From JBJXDT01 sp046153505 (GTDB lineage Bacteria > Pseudomonadota > Gammaproteobacteria > Burkholderiales > Methylophilaceae), in assembly GCA_046153505.1 (NCBI GenBank), contig JBJXDT010000099.1, positions 1 to 7,169 of the forward strand: 7,169 nucleotides of DNA, given 5' to 3'. Positions within the stretch are counted from its first letter, which is position 1. The number at the start of each line of letters is the position of its first letter. Shown one piece after another: positions 1 to 6,961 of this stretch. Under the pieces are notes generated by a model. It had not been told where the DNA came from, did not search any database, and was given only the letters and a program-made list of their open reading frames with translations. A program made the position numbers and the translations under genes.

Positions 1-203
1 CCGTGTTGATGACATCGCTCACGATTATTCTCGCGCTATTACCCGCCGCGATTGGCTTAGGTGCTGGTTCGGAAACCAATAAACCGCTTTCCATCGCCAT
101 CATCGGCGGGATGGCCTCTTCTACACTGCTCACTTTAGTCGTTGTACCTGCCGCGTATTCACTGGTGATGAGTGGTTTACAACGATTCAAAGGTGAATGG
201 TAG
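1..203 (+). CDS. RND-family efflux pump inner-membrane subunit, C-terminal end only (5' truncated by window edge)
   Basis: This is the 3' end of a gene whose start lies outside the window; the reading frame is open from the first bases. About 66 residues are visible. They form two hydrophobic segments, roughly residues 4-21 and 31-56, separated by a short polar loop with the sequence GAGSETNKPL. This matches the last two membrane helices (TM11-TM12) of RND transporters of the HAE1/CzcA type, including the usual IIGGMASST...VVVPAAY pattern of the final helix. Such pumps are proton-driven trimers in the inner membrane that export drugs, metals or other compounds with a periplasmic adaptor and an outer-membrane channel. 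The GTG at position 3 is an internal valine codon, not a start. The substrate cannot be told from this fragment. The family call is firm. Confidence 0.88.
   Translation, partial: VLMTSLTIILALLPAAIGLGAGSETNKPLSIAIIGGMASSTLLTLVVVPAAYSLVMSGLQRFKGEW
189..195 (+). promoter_or_regulatory. Ribosome binding site deciding the start of the SGNH hydrolase
   Basis: The purine-rich stretch AAAGGTG, inside the last codons of the efflux gene, lies 10 bases before the ATG at 206. It is only 1 base from the in-frame ATG at 197, too close to serve that codon. It therefore favours 206 as the start of the hydrolase. Confidence 0.6.
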
Positions 204-205
204 TC

Positions 206-847
206 ATGCAGCAAATCTTGGTTTATGCAGATTCACTTTCTTGGGGCATCATCCCCAACACCCGTCAGCGTTTACCCTTCGACCAACGCTGGCCGGGGGT
301 GATGGAGCTTGCATTAAGCACACATGAAAATCGAGTGCGAGTAATTGAGGATTGCCTGAATGGCCGACGTACCGTATGGGATGACCCCTACAAAGCCGGA
401 CGAAATGGGCTAATAGGATTAGCGCAGCGAATAGAAATAAACTCGCCCCTCGATATGGTAATTTTAATGCTTGGCAGCAACGACTTCCAGTCAGTACACA
501 ATTACAACGTATGGCATTCAGCACAAGGGATTGCTTCACTTATTCAAGCTATCCGTTCTGCTCCACTCGAGCCTGGCATGCCTGTGCCACCTATTCTGGT
601 AATTGCACCTCCAACGATTGGTCTAGCAAAAGCCAACATGACTGAGAAATTTGCAGGTGCAATTGAAAAATGTGCAGGCATGGTAGCGGCCTATCAATCG
701 ATATGTGCCAATTCAAGTTGCTTCTTTTTTGATGCCAACAGCATTATCAATACTAGTAATATTGACGGGGTGCATTTGGATGCTGATGCCCATTTGGTAT
801 TGGGTCATGCACTGGCAAAGCTAATTCCCGAGTTGCTGAATCGCTAA
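206..847 (+). CDS. SGNH/GDSL-family hydrolase, arylesterase-like
   Basis: A 213-residue enzyme with no signal peptide or membrane segment, so probably a cytoplasmic serine esterase. The overall pattern resembles bacterial arylesterases of the Mycobacterium smegmatis acyltransferase/esterase type. SGNH blocks are visible: block I as ADSLSWG with the presumed nucleophile Ser10; block II near CLNGRRT (about residues 50-56) supplying the oxyanion Gly; block III as GSND (90-93) with the Asn; and block V as DGVHLD with Asp187 and His190. RWPGVMELAL and SPLDMVILMLG are further family signatures. Block I has Ala where GDSL has Gly. An in-frame ATG at 197 would add three residues and overlap the efflux gene by 7 bases, but 206 has the better ribosome binding site. 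The gene follows the efflux gene by 2 bases and is probably co-transcribed with it. The true substrate is unknown. Confidence 0.9.
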   Translation: MQQILVYADSLSWGIIPNTRQRLPFDQRWPGVMELALSTHENRVRVIEDCLNGRRTVWDDPYKAGRNGLIGLAQRIEINSPLDMVILMLGSNDFQSVHNYNVWHSAQGIASLIQAIRSAPLEPGMPVPPILVIAPPTIGLAKANMTEKFAGAIEKCAGMVAAYQSICANSSCFFFDANSIINTSNIDGVHLDADAHLVLGHALAKLIPELLNR

Positions 848-849
848 AC

Positions 850-1401
850 TCATAAAAGCTTTGCTCTAGTAGCTTCAACCAACTTCGCTAAATACTGTAA
901 ATTCAATCCGTCCACTTTTGGCTGCCAAAGTTCAGGTTTTTTAGGAAAGTCTTGGAACTCACCCGTTCGCTGATAACCCAGCTTTTCGTAAAATGCTATC
1001 AACTCATGACGTAGCGATATCACTGTCATGGTAAAGCCTACCGCGCGCCACTCTCTGCGGGTTAAGGCCTCTGCAGCTTTAATAATCTGTTTGCCATAGC
1101 CTTTGTTTTGCAAGGTAGGTTTTACCGCAATCATGCCGAAATGCGCAGTATTGCTACCCCCAATTGCCTGCCACTCGCAACAAATGGTGGCAACAATTTC
1201 ATCCTTAAGTACGCCGATTAAAATAAAGGCATTTTCGCGTTTAATAATTTTGCCCACCTCCGCCGTTGTGGTGCGCAGGCCATCTAAAATATCGGCTTCG
1301 GTTGTCCAGCCTTTGCGGCTGGTTTCCCCGCGATAAGCTGAATTAATAAGCTTGGCTATTGCGTCGCATTCGGCCAGCTCGGCTTTATGGAAATTTAACA
1401 T
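850..1401 (-). CDS. GNAT-family N-acetyltransferase
   Basis: A 183-residue protein with the GNAT fold, transferring an acyl group from acetyl-CoA to an unknown amine. Motif A spans about residues 87-110 (FGMIAV then QNKGYG at 98-103, the pyrophosphate-binding Q/R-x-x-G-x-G loop). Motif B follows around 134-148 with LIAFYEKLGYQRTGE. The N-terminal part, with SAYRGETSRKGWTTEAD at 21-37, is typical of a widespread uncharacterised subfamily and probably shapes the acceptor site. There is no signal peptide, so the protein is cytoplasmic. The ATG at 1401 is preceded by a weak purine run (AAGAAAG). The gene lies 78 bases downstream of the symporter gene in the same direction and ends 2 bases from the convergent hydrolase gene. 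The family is certain; the substrate is not predictable. Confidence 0.9.
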   Translation of the reverse strand: MLNFHKAELAECDAIAKLINSAYRGETSRKGWTTEADILDGLRTTTAEVGKIIKRENAFILIGVLKDEIVATICCEWQAIGGSNTAHFGMIAVKPTLQNKGYGKQIIKAAEALTRREWRAVGFTMTVISLRHELIAFYEKLGYQRTGEFQDFPKKPELWQPKVDGLNLQYLAKLVEATRAKLL

Positions 1402-1479
1402 TCTACTTTCTTAAAAAATTTGGGTATAAGGAAGGAGTTATTTTTTGTAAGCAACACAGTTTGGCAACGAAGATTAAAT

Positions 1480-2709
1480 TTATTTAACGAGTTTTTGTAC
1501 AACAAGGCTGCCCACCATATCGCCTTCTACATTCGCGGTAGTGCGCAAGGTATCTAGTAGCCTATCGACAGGCAGTAGAATCGCAATCGCCTCAGCAGGT
1601 AAACCCACGCTTTGCAGCACCAATACCATGGTCACCATGCCCGCGCTGGGGATGCCAGGCGCGCCAATAGCCGCTATCATTGCCGTAAAGGCGACTATAA
1701 TTTGCTGCACCAAGTTAAGCTCAATGCCTGCCAAATTGGCAATAAACAAAGCAGCGGCGGCCTCGTAAAGCGCGGTGCCATCCATGTTGACCGTTGCCCC
1801 CAATGGCACCACAAAACCTGCAATTTCTGGCTTAACATGCAAATGTTGCGTGACACAACGCAATGTTACAGGTAGTGTGGCGCTACTAGAACTGGTGGCA
1901 AAGGCCGTTACCAAGGCCTCACGTGCGCCGCGCCAAAACCACAGCGGTGTTTTGCCAGTAAACAAATACAAAATAAGCGGCAACACTACCACAGCGTGCA
2001 AAAGCAGCGTGCCAACTATTACCGCAACAAACTTGGCTAAGGTGGCGAGCATAGCGGCATCTTGCACCGCTATCAGTTTGATAAGCAAGGCCATTATGCC
2101 TAGCGGCGCAAGTTTCATTACCCAGCCGACAATCAGCATGGTAATTTCTAAGCCTTCTTGTAAAAGACTTAAGATATTTTTAAACCGCTCACCGCCCATC
2201 ACCAGCACAATTCCCAAAAACAGCGCAAAAATTACCACTGCCAATATATTGCCTTCAGCTAATGCTTTGAATGGATTAACAAAAAGCCCGTGTAAAAACT
2301 GCGTGGCAAATTCGCCAATGGGCATTTGTTTGGCTTGAAAATTTTGCATGGCATCTGCAAACATCGCCAAATGTAAGCCAGCGCCGGGCTTAAAGTAATT
2401 GCCTGCTAACAAGGCGATGACAATTGCAATTGTCATGCTCGCAACAAAAAACAATAGTGTCGTCACCCAAACACGATGCATTTGTTGGTGCTGACGCAAA
2501 TTGGCGATACCAACAGAAATGCTGCAAAACACTAGTGGAATCAAAATCATTTTGAGCAGATCGATAAACAGCATACCGACGATATTGGAAGCATACAAAC
2601 CGCCTTTTACCAAATCATTTTCCACGCCCAAGTTGTGAAAAAAAATACCGATTAGCACGCCAAATATAGCAGCAAACAAAATTTGAATGTTAAGACTTGG
2701 CAGCTTCAT
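1480..2709 (-). CDS. Dicarboxylate/amino acid:cation symporter (DAACS/SDF family, GltP/DctA type)
   Basis: A 409-residue polytopic inner-membrane protein of normal length for the family, which imports glutamate, aspartate or C4-dicarboxylates with sodium ions or protons. The hallmarks are in order: the serine-rich HP1 tip SSSS (273-276), the TM7 motif NMDGT (308-312), the HP2 loop GAPGIPSAG (349-357), and a TM8 block with Asp382, Asp386, Arg389, Thr390, Asn393 and Asp397. By alignment to archaeal GltPh, Arg389 corresponds to the arginine that binds the substrate side-chain carboxylate. This favours an acidic substrate over neutral amino acids, but glutamate/aspartate and succinate-type substrates cannot be separated by eye. 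The start codon lies inside the end of the RNA methyltransferase gene (20-base overlap), so translation is probably coupled. No convincing terminator follows the stop. Confidence 0.93.
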   Translation of the reverse strand: MKLPSLNIQILFAAIFGVLIGIFFHNLGVENDLVKGGLYASNIVGMLFIDLLKMILIPLVFCSISVGIANLRQHQQMHRVWVTTLLFFVASMTIAIVIALLAGNYFKPGAGLHLAMFADAMQNFQAKQMPIGEFATQFLHGLFVNPFKALAEGNILAVVIFALFLGIVLVMGGERFKNILSLLQEGLEITMLIVGWVMKLAPLGIMALLIKLIAVQDAAMLATLAKFVAVIVGTLLLHAVVVLPLILYLFTGKTPLWFWRGAREALVTAFATSSSSATLPVTLRCVTQHLHVKPEIAGFVVPLGATVNMDGTALYEAAAALFIANLAGIELNLVQQIIVAFTAMIAAIGAPGIPSAGMVTMVLVLQSVGLPAEAIAILLPVDRLLDTLRTTANVEGDMVGSLVVQKLVK

Positions 2710-4003
2710 TTATCTTAGCTTTCTTATCTACTACTCGCTCAAATGCCGCCGCAAAAAAACCATCTGTGCCATGCAAATGTGGCAACAGCTTTAGATATTT
2801 TCCTGTATCTAGATGGATATTTTGTTGCGCCAAAATTTCATTGGCGGGCACTAGTGCAAAATCTGTGTTCGCTGCCAAAAACGCTTCAACAATCATCTCA
2901 TTTTCATCTTGTAATAGGCTGCATGTGGCATAAATCAAGCGTCCACCCACTTTTACCAATTTGGCAGCGCGTGCCAAAATATTGGTTTGTTTTACGTTCA
3001 TCTCCGCTACGGCTTGCTCGGTTTGGCGCCACTTTAAATCGGGATTACGTCGTAAAGTGCCTAGACCTGTACAGGGCGCATCGACCAACACGCGGTCAAA
3101 CTTGCCATTCAGGCGTTTCAGTTTTGCATCATTCTCACTGGTGATAACTTGCGCGTGCAAATTAGAAAGTCCGCTACGCTTGAGGCGTTGGCCTAAATTA
3201 TTAAGACGCTTTTCAGACACATCAAACGCGTACAGCCTACCAGTATTTTTCATTAACGCGCCAACTGCGAGCGTTTTACCGCCTGCTCCTGCACAAAAAT
3301 CAGCAATCATTTGACCACGTTTTGGTGCCACTAAATATGTCAGCAACTGGCTGCCTTCATCTTGCACCTCAATTTTGCCTTCGGTGAACAGTACATGTTT
3401 ATTGATGCCCAAACGCGCTGGCATGCGGATACCAATGGGTGAATAAGGCGTGATTTCGATGGTGTTTTCGTTATTGGTATTTTCGGCAATCATGCGTGTT
3501 AGCACATCATCACGGTTACCTTTTATGGTATTTACCCGTAAATCTAAACTGGCTTGCTCAAACATGCTGCGGCAAATTTTTAAAGCTTCTGTTTCACCAT
3601 ATTGGGCGACGAGTTTATCCCAAAGCCAATCGCGCACATCGGCTTGTACCGCTAGAGGTAACTCCTCTGTCGTTTTGGCTTTAATGGCTAATGCCCACTC
3701 TTTTTGCTGCTCGTTAAGTACGCTGTCTAGCTCACGAATACTTTTGCCCTCAATGCGAAGCATCCATGCCAAAATCAGCTTACGCGCGTCATCTGCGTCG
3801 CCTTCTTCAGTCGAGGTAACTGCACTTAAATAACGCAAGCGGCGCAACACGCCATATACGCTCTCTGCCACAAAGGCACGCTCTTTGGTACCAAGCTCGC
3901 GATTATTGCGAAAAAATTCACTGAGTTTGGCGTCTGCAGGGCTGTTAAAATCAAGCAGATTGTTGAGTAACATGGCTGCTTGGCGGATTAAATTTGCATT
4001 CAT
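2690..4003 (-). CDS. RsmB/NOP-family RNA (cytosine-5) methyltransferase
   Basis: A 437-residue cytoplasmic SAM-dependent enzyme that methylates C5 of a cytosine in rRNA or tRNA. E. coli RsmB, which modifies C967 of 16S rRNA, is of similar length (429). The N-terminal ~150 residues form a helical NusB-like/accessory region. The catalytic part has the SAM-binding motif I ADFCAGAGGKT (234-244), the acidic motif II residue Asp261, motif IV DAPCTGLG with Cys311, and motif VI ATCSLLQDENE with Cys361. Two cysteines in motifs IV and VI are the signature of RNA m5C enzymes; the motif VI cysteine attacks the base and the motif IV cysteine helps release it. Betaproteobacteria often carry more than one member of this family, so identity with RsmB is not assured and no symbol is given. 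The gene begins 19 bases after the TonB-like DUF3108 gene and overlaps the symporter gene by 20 bases. The ATG at 4003 has only a weak upstream GAAAGA. Confidence 0.92.
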   Translation of the reverse strand: MNANLIRQAAMLLNNLLDFNSPADAKLSEFFRNNRELGTKERAFVAESVYGVLRRLRYLSAVTSTEEGDADDARKLILAWMLRIEGKSIRELDSVLNEQQKEWALAIKAKTTEELPLAVQADVRDWLWDKLVAQYGETEALKICRSMFEQASLDLRVNTIKGNRDDVLTRMIAENTNNENTIEITPYSPIGIRMPARLGINKHVLFTEGKIEVQDEGSQLLTYLVAPKRGQMIADFCAGAGGKTLAVGALMKNTGRLYAFDVSEKRLNNLGQRLKRSGLSNLHAQVITSENDAKLKRLNGKFDRVLVDAPCTGLGTLRRNPDLKWRQTEQAVAEMNVKQTNILARAAKLVKVGGRLIYATCSLLQDENEMIVEAFLAANTDFALVPANEILAQQNIHLDTGKYLKLLPHLHGTDGFFAAAFERVVDKKAKINEAAKS

Positions 4004-4022
4004 TTTCTAATTTTTATCTTTC

Positions 4023-5123
4023 TTATGGTGCAAAAGGGCGCGTAGTATTGATACGCGTTGCCGTAAATTCGTACATTTTGCCCTCTTTATCTATTCTACG
4101 AATTTTCACAGGGACAAATTGATAATCCATCGCGAGCCAAAGCTCAGTTTTTTCATCTGTATCGACGCCTGTATGCCCGATATGATAGGTTTTTATTTCC
4201 CCAAATGGTGTGTTAATGTTTTCTTCACCCTCAAAATCGTAATCATACTCGCGTAATTTTTTACCATTGGTAATATTCAATTCCATTTTTTGCAATGGCG
4301 CTACATACATAAATTGGTACATAAAGCTAATCACATCTTGCGTGCCGTCTTCTAGAGGCTCTGTCTTAGTTTCACTGTTGGTAATCAATTGCAAAGTTTT
4401 TGTTTGCCAATCGAAAACTGCCTTGCGGTTCTTTTCCGTTTTATTTCCAAATTGGTATGCATAATTATTGGGTTGCAATCCAGATTTGTTAATTTGACCC
4501 TCACTGGTTTGTACCAAGTTTGGGATAAAAAGTGCGGCTACGCCATCAACCTCAATCAAAAAATTCAGTTTGTAGTGCTCATTATCAATCGCATTAAAAA
4601 CAGCTGTTGCCTTTCCTTGCACTGGACCATCGACTTTTGTACGCACATCGAAATAGGTTTCTACATATTTGTAGGCATTTTCATTAATCAATAAACCTTG
4701 GTCTATTGGTTGCGGCTCTTGCTCTGGCTCAATTTTCTCTGCTACATTTTTTTCCTCTTCTGCAGTCACAGGCTCTGCTTGTGTCTCCAATGGCGGCACT
4801 TCTGGCACAGGTTCTGGCTGAAGCGCTTCTGGAGGCTCTTGTTTAGACGCTTCTTCTAATTTAGGCAGGCGCTTTTTTGGTTTTTCTTTCTTTGGATCAG
4901 GCTTAGGCACTTCAGGCGCGAGCATAGCCGGCTCCAACTGTTTTACCTTTGCTTGCGGCATCTGAATGCGCGCCTCAATCACATGCCTCTCTTTTTTAAG
5001 AAACGGAAGCGATAAATCGAGACCACCAAAAAGAATAGCATGCAAGACAATAGAGACCAGCAATGCAAGCAACAGCCTTCTGAAGCTTTGGTCTTGAGCT
5101 AGTTCAGCGAATTTATTCCACAT
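4023..5123 (-). CDS. Membrane-anchored DUF3108-domain protein with TonB-like spacer
   Basis: A 366-residue protein of unknown function. Residues 1-16 are a short cytoplasmic stretch with RR at 15-16, followed by one hydrophobic segment (about 17-34) that should be an uncleaved anchor. Residues ~55-140 form a low-complexity spacer rich in Pro, Glu and Lys (for example KPDPKKEKPKKRLPK and the QPEPVPEVPP stretch), like the envelope-spanning region of TonB. Residues ~148-360 form a folded domain I assign to DUF3108 from its similarity to the neighbouring protein: both contain EPLE(D/K)GTQD followed by a YQFMY motif (here 255-273). The domain is predicted to be mostly beta-strand and would lie in the periplasm. 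The C terminus is not a TonB domain, so this is not TonB itself. The ATG overlaps the end of the upstream paralogue by 11 bases and no Shine-Dalgarno sequence is visible, suggesting coupled translation. Confidence 0.85.
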   Translation of the reverse strand: MWNKFAELAQDQSFRRLLLALLVSIVLHAILFGGLDLSLPFLKKERHVIEARIQMPQAKVKQLEPAMLAPEVPKPDPKKEKPKKRLPKLEEASKQEPPEALQPEPVPEVPPLETQAEPVTAEEEKNVAEKIEPEQEPQPIDQGLLINENAYKYVETYFDVRTKVDGPVQGKATAVFNAIDNEHYKLNFLIEVDGVAALFIPNLVQTSEGQINKSGLQPNNYAYQFGNKTEKNRKAVFDWQTKTLQLITNSETKTEPLEDGTQDVISFMYQFMYVAPLQKMELNITNGKKLREYDYDFEGEENINTPFGEIKTYHIGHTGVDTDEKTELWLAMDYQFVPVKIRRIDKEGKMYEFTATRINTTRPFAP

Positions 5124-5808
5124 GAATTTTAGTTAGTGTTTGCTCAAAATTATCGCCATCATCATCTGTTAATTGATAACGCACAGGCAAATAGAATTGA
5201 TTTTGTGCTAACCAAAGTTGTTTTTTATCCGCTTTTGCAGCCGCCTCGTTGGAGATTTGCATGGTTTTAAAGTTTGCATTTGCCGCATCCACCGTCGTAT
5301 CGCGCGCAATGACTTTGTATTGATAGTGATTCAGTTTTTTGCCCGTGGTGAGTGTGACTTTCACCACATCTTTGTTTGGCGGGTTATACATAAATTGGTA
5401 CACATAGCTCGCTAAGTCTTGCGTGCCTTTTTCCAAAGGCTCATTTTTAACTCCATCTTTGTTTTGCATGCTAAGCGTATTTTTTGCCCAGTTAAAATTT
5501 GCTATCAGTGTTTTCTTATCCCCTCTGCCCTGATGTAACTCAAACCTACTTGGTTTAAGTCCTTCTTTAGTCACAATACCGCTACTGGTTAGTACACGTT
5601 CGCCAAGCAAAGCGTAAATTCCCAAACCTTTAGTCACTGAATTTATGCGATATTGTTTACCATTTTGCGTAAAACTCTCTTTTAAGGTGGCAAAGCGTTT
5701 GCCATTGCGCATTACGTCGTACTCAAGCTGGATATTTTTTGGGAGTGCATAAGCAATATTGGCACCTAACAAAGCCAATAAAACGAGAAATTGTTTAAGT
5801 CTCAACAT
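5113..5808 (-). CDS. Secreted DUF3108-domain protein
   Basis: A 231-residue protein of unknown function. Residues 1-21 form a Sec signal peptide: two basic residues (Arg3, Lys5), a leucine/alanine-rich core, and an AYA motif giving probable cleavage after Ala21. No lipobox cysteine is present, so the mature protein is expected to be soluble in the periplasm. The rest (about 25-228) is a single DUF3108 domain with NEPLEKGTQDLASYVYQFMY at 122-141 and a C-terminal LWLAQNQFYLPVRYQL stretch (198-213). Both blocks have counterparts in the adjacent membrane-anchored protein, so the two are tandem paralogues. The ATG at 5808 is preceded by GAAAGAAA at suitable distance. The gene starts 74 bases after purM and overlaps the next gene by 11 bases. 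Confidence 0.87.
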   Translation of the reverse strand: MLRLKQFLVLLALLGANIAYALPKNIQLEYDVMRNGKRFATLKESFTQNGKQYRINSVTKGLGIYALLGERVLTSSGIVTKEGLKPSRFELHQGRGDKKTLIANFNWAKNTLSMQNKDGVKNEPLEKGTQDLASYVYQFMYNPPNKDVVKVTLTTGKKLNHYQYKVIARDTTVDAANANFKTMQISNEAAAKADKKQLWLAQNQFYLPVRYQLTDDDGDNFEQTLTKIHVE

Positions 5809-5882
5809 GCATTTTCTTTCAATTGATTTAGAAACTTACTTAACGCACATCTGCCAAAAACGTTACCAAGAACATACAAGCC

Positions 5883-6932
5883 TTAAAAGACGATAGTCGG
5901 GGCCTCGCCTGCACTTTGTGTGCGAATTTGACCCAAAGTAAATACCTGCTCACCGCTGGAAACTAATATCTGTGTAGCTTCTTGGACATGTGCCTTATCA
6001 ATAATCACAACCATACCAATGCCACAATTAAAGGTTTTATGCATTTCCAAATCTGAAATATTTCCCTGAGTTTGTAGCCATTGAAATAAAGGTGGTAATT
6101 TCCAGCTATTTTTATGAATTTCTGCCGTTAAACCAGCTGGCAAAACACGAGGTACGTTTTCTGTCAAGCCACCACCAGTGATATGAGCCATGCCTTTAAC
6201 TGGCAATGCATCGATTAATTTTAATAGCGATTTGACGTAAATTTTAGTTGGCTCCATCACTACATCTTTAAATTTTTTGCCATTAAAGTCACTTTCAAAA
6301 TCGATACCTGATTTTGTAATGAGCTTACGAATTAAAGAATATCCATTTGAATGCGCTCCGCTGGAGGCCAGACCGAGTACTACATCGCCCACGGCAATAC
6401 TTTTGCCATCAATAATTTTGGCTTTATCAACACAGCCTACGGCAAAGCCTGCCAAATCATATTCTCCTGAAGGGTACATGCCTGGCATTTCAGCTGTTTC
6501 TCCACCCACAAGTGCGCAGCCTGATTGCTCACAGCCTTCGGCAATGCCTTTAATCACTTGCGCCGCCACACCTACTTCTAGCTTGCCACATGCAAAATAG
6601 TCTAAGAAAAATAGTGGCTCTGCACCTTGCACTAAAATATCATTAACACTCATGGCGACTAAATCAATTCCCACCGTATCATGTTTGTTTAATTCAAATG
6701 CCAGCTTCAGTTTTGTGCCTACTCCATCGGTTCCAGAAACCAGAATTGGCTCATTGAACTTCTTTGGCACCGCAAACAATGAACCAAAACCACCAATGCC
6801 ACCCAACACTTCTGGACGCATTGTTCGTTTGGCATAAGGTTTAATCTGCTCAACTAAGGCATCACCGGCCTCAATATCTACACCTGCATCACGATAGGTA
6901 ATAGAATTTTTGTCAGTTGAATTTGTAGTCAA
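5883..6932 (-). CDS. purM: Phosphoribosylformylglycinamidine cyclo-ligase (AIR synthetase)
   Basis: A 349-residue cytoplasmic enzyme (E. coli PurM has 345) that converts FGAM and ATP into aminoimidazole ribonucleotide, ADP and phosphate, the fifth step of purine synthesis. Family blocks are all present: SYRDAGVDI-like ITYRDAGVDI (11-20), the nucleotide-binding SGTDGVGTKLK (66-76), AMSVNDILVQGAEPLFFLDY (93-112), GGETAEMPGMY (143-153), ASSGAHSNGYSLIRK (189-203), HITGGGLTENVPRVLP (250-265) and FNCGIGM (301-307). Nothing is missing, so it should be active. The start codon is TTG at 6932: no in-frame ATG or GTG exists between the upstream in-frame stop at 6963-6965 and this point, and the first downstream Met (residue 38) would remove conserved sequence. 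A GAGCGAG stretch 7 bases upstream is a modest ribosome binding site. The gene is divergent from the AI-2E family gene. Confidence 0.97.
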   Translation of the reverse strand: MTTNSTDKNSITYRDAGVDIEAGDALVEQIKPYAKRTMRPEVLGGIGGFGSLFAVPKKFNEPILVSGTDGVGTKLKLAFELNKHDTVGIDLVAMSVNDILVQGAEPLFFLDYFACGKLEVGVAAQVIKGIAEGCEQSGCALVGGETAEMPGMYPSGEYDLAGFAVGCVDKAKIIDGKSIAVGDVVLGLASSGAHSNGYSLIRKLITKSGIDFESDFNGKKFKDVVMEPTKIYVKSLLKLIDALPVKGMAHITGGGLTENVPRVLPAGLTAEIHKNSWKLPPLFQWLQTQGNISDLEMHKTFNCGIGMVVIIDKAHVQEATQILVSSGEQVFTLGQIRTQSAGEAPTIVF

Positions 6933-6961
6933 AATAAGGCTCGCTCGAATTAAAAATAGGC

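Noticed and set aside
197..205. In-frame ATG at 197 as the start of the SGNH hydrolase
   Set aside because: It lies only 1 base after the AAAGGTG ribosome binding site, whereas the ATG at 206 is 10 bases away; the extra residues MVV add nothing conserved.
1402..1479. Terminator or promoter between the symporter and GNAT genes
   Set aside because: No hairpin followed by T residues can be drawn; only a direct GTTGC repeat is seen. The best -10 (TATACC) pairs with no good -35 element, so neither is claimed.
1775..2338. Plus-strand open frame of 187 codons
   Set aside because: It lies wholly antisense to the well-supported symporter gene; its product is rich in Ser, Thr, Ala and Lys with no recognisable domain, as expected for a shadow frame.
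2743..3314. Two overlapping plus-strand open frames opposite the RNA methyltransferase gene
   Set aside because: They are antisense to conserved motifs of the methyltransferase and show no family signature of their own.
4700..4960. Low-complexity run as a repeat element, or the gene as tonB itself
   Set aside because: The Pro/Glu/Lys-rich codons vary and are not a DNA tandem repeat, and the C-terminal domain matches the neighbouring DUF3108 protein rather than the TonB C-terminal domain.
5809..5882. Possible tiny ORF (11 codons beginning MFLVTFLADVR) or a promoter between purM and the secreted DUF3108 gene
   Set aside because: The ORF has no binding site or recognisable content. TTGGCA in this interval lacks a reasonable -10 box at the right distance, so no independent promoter is supported.
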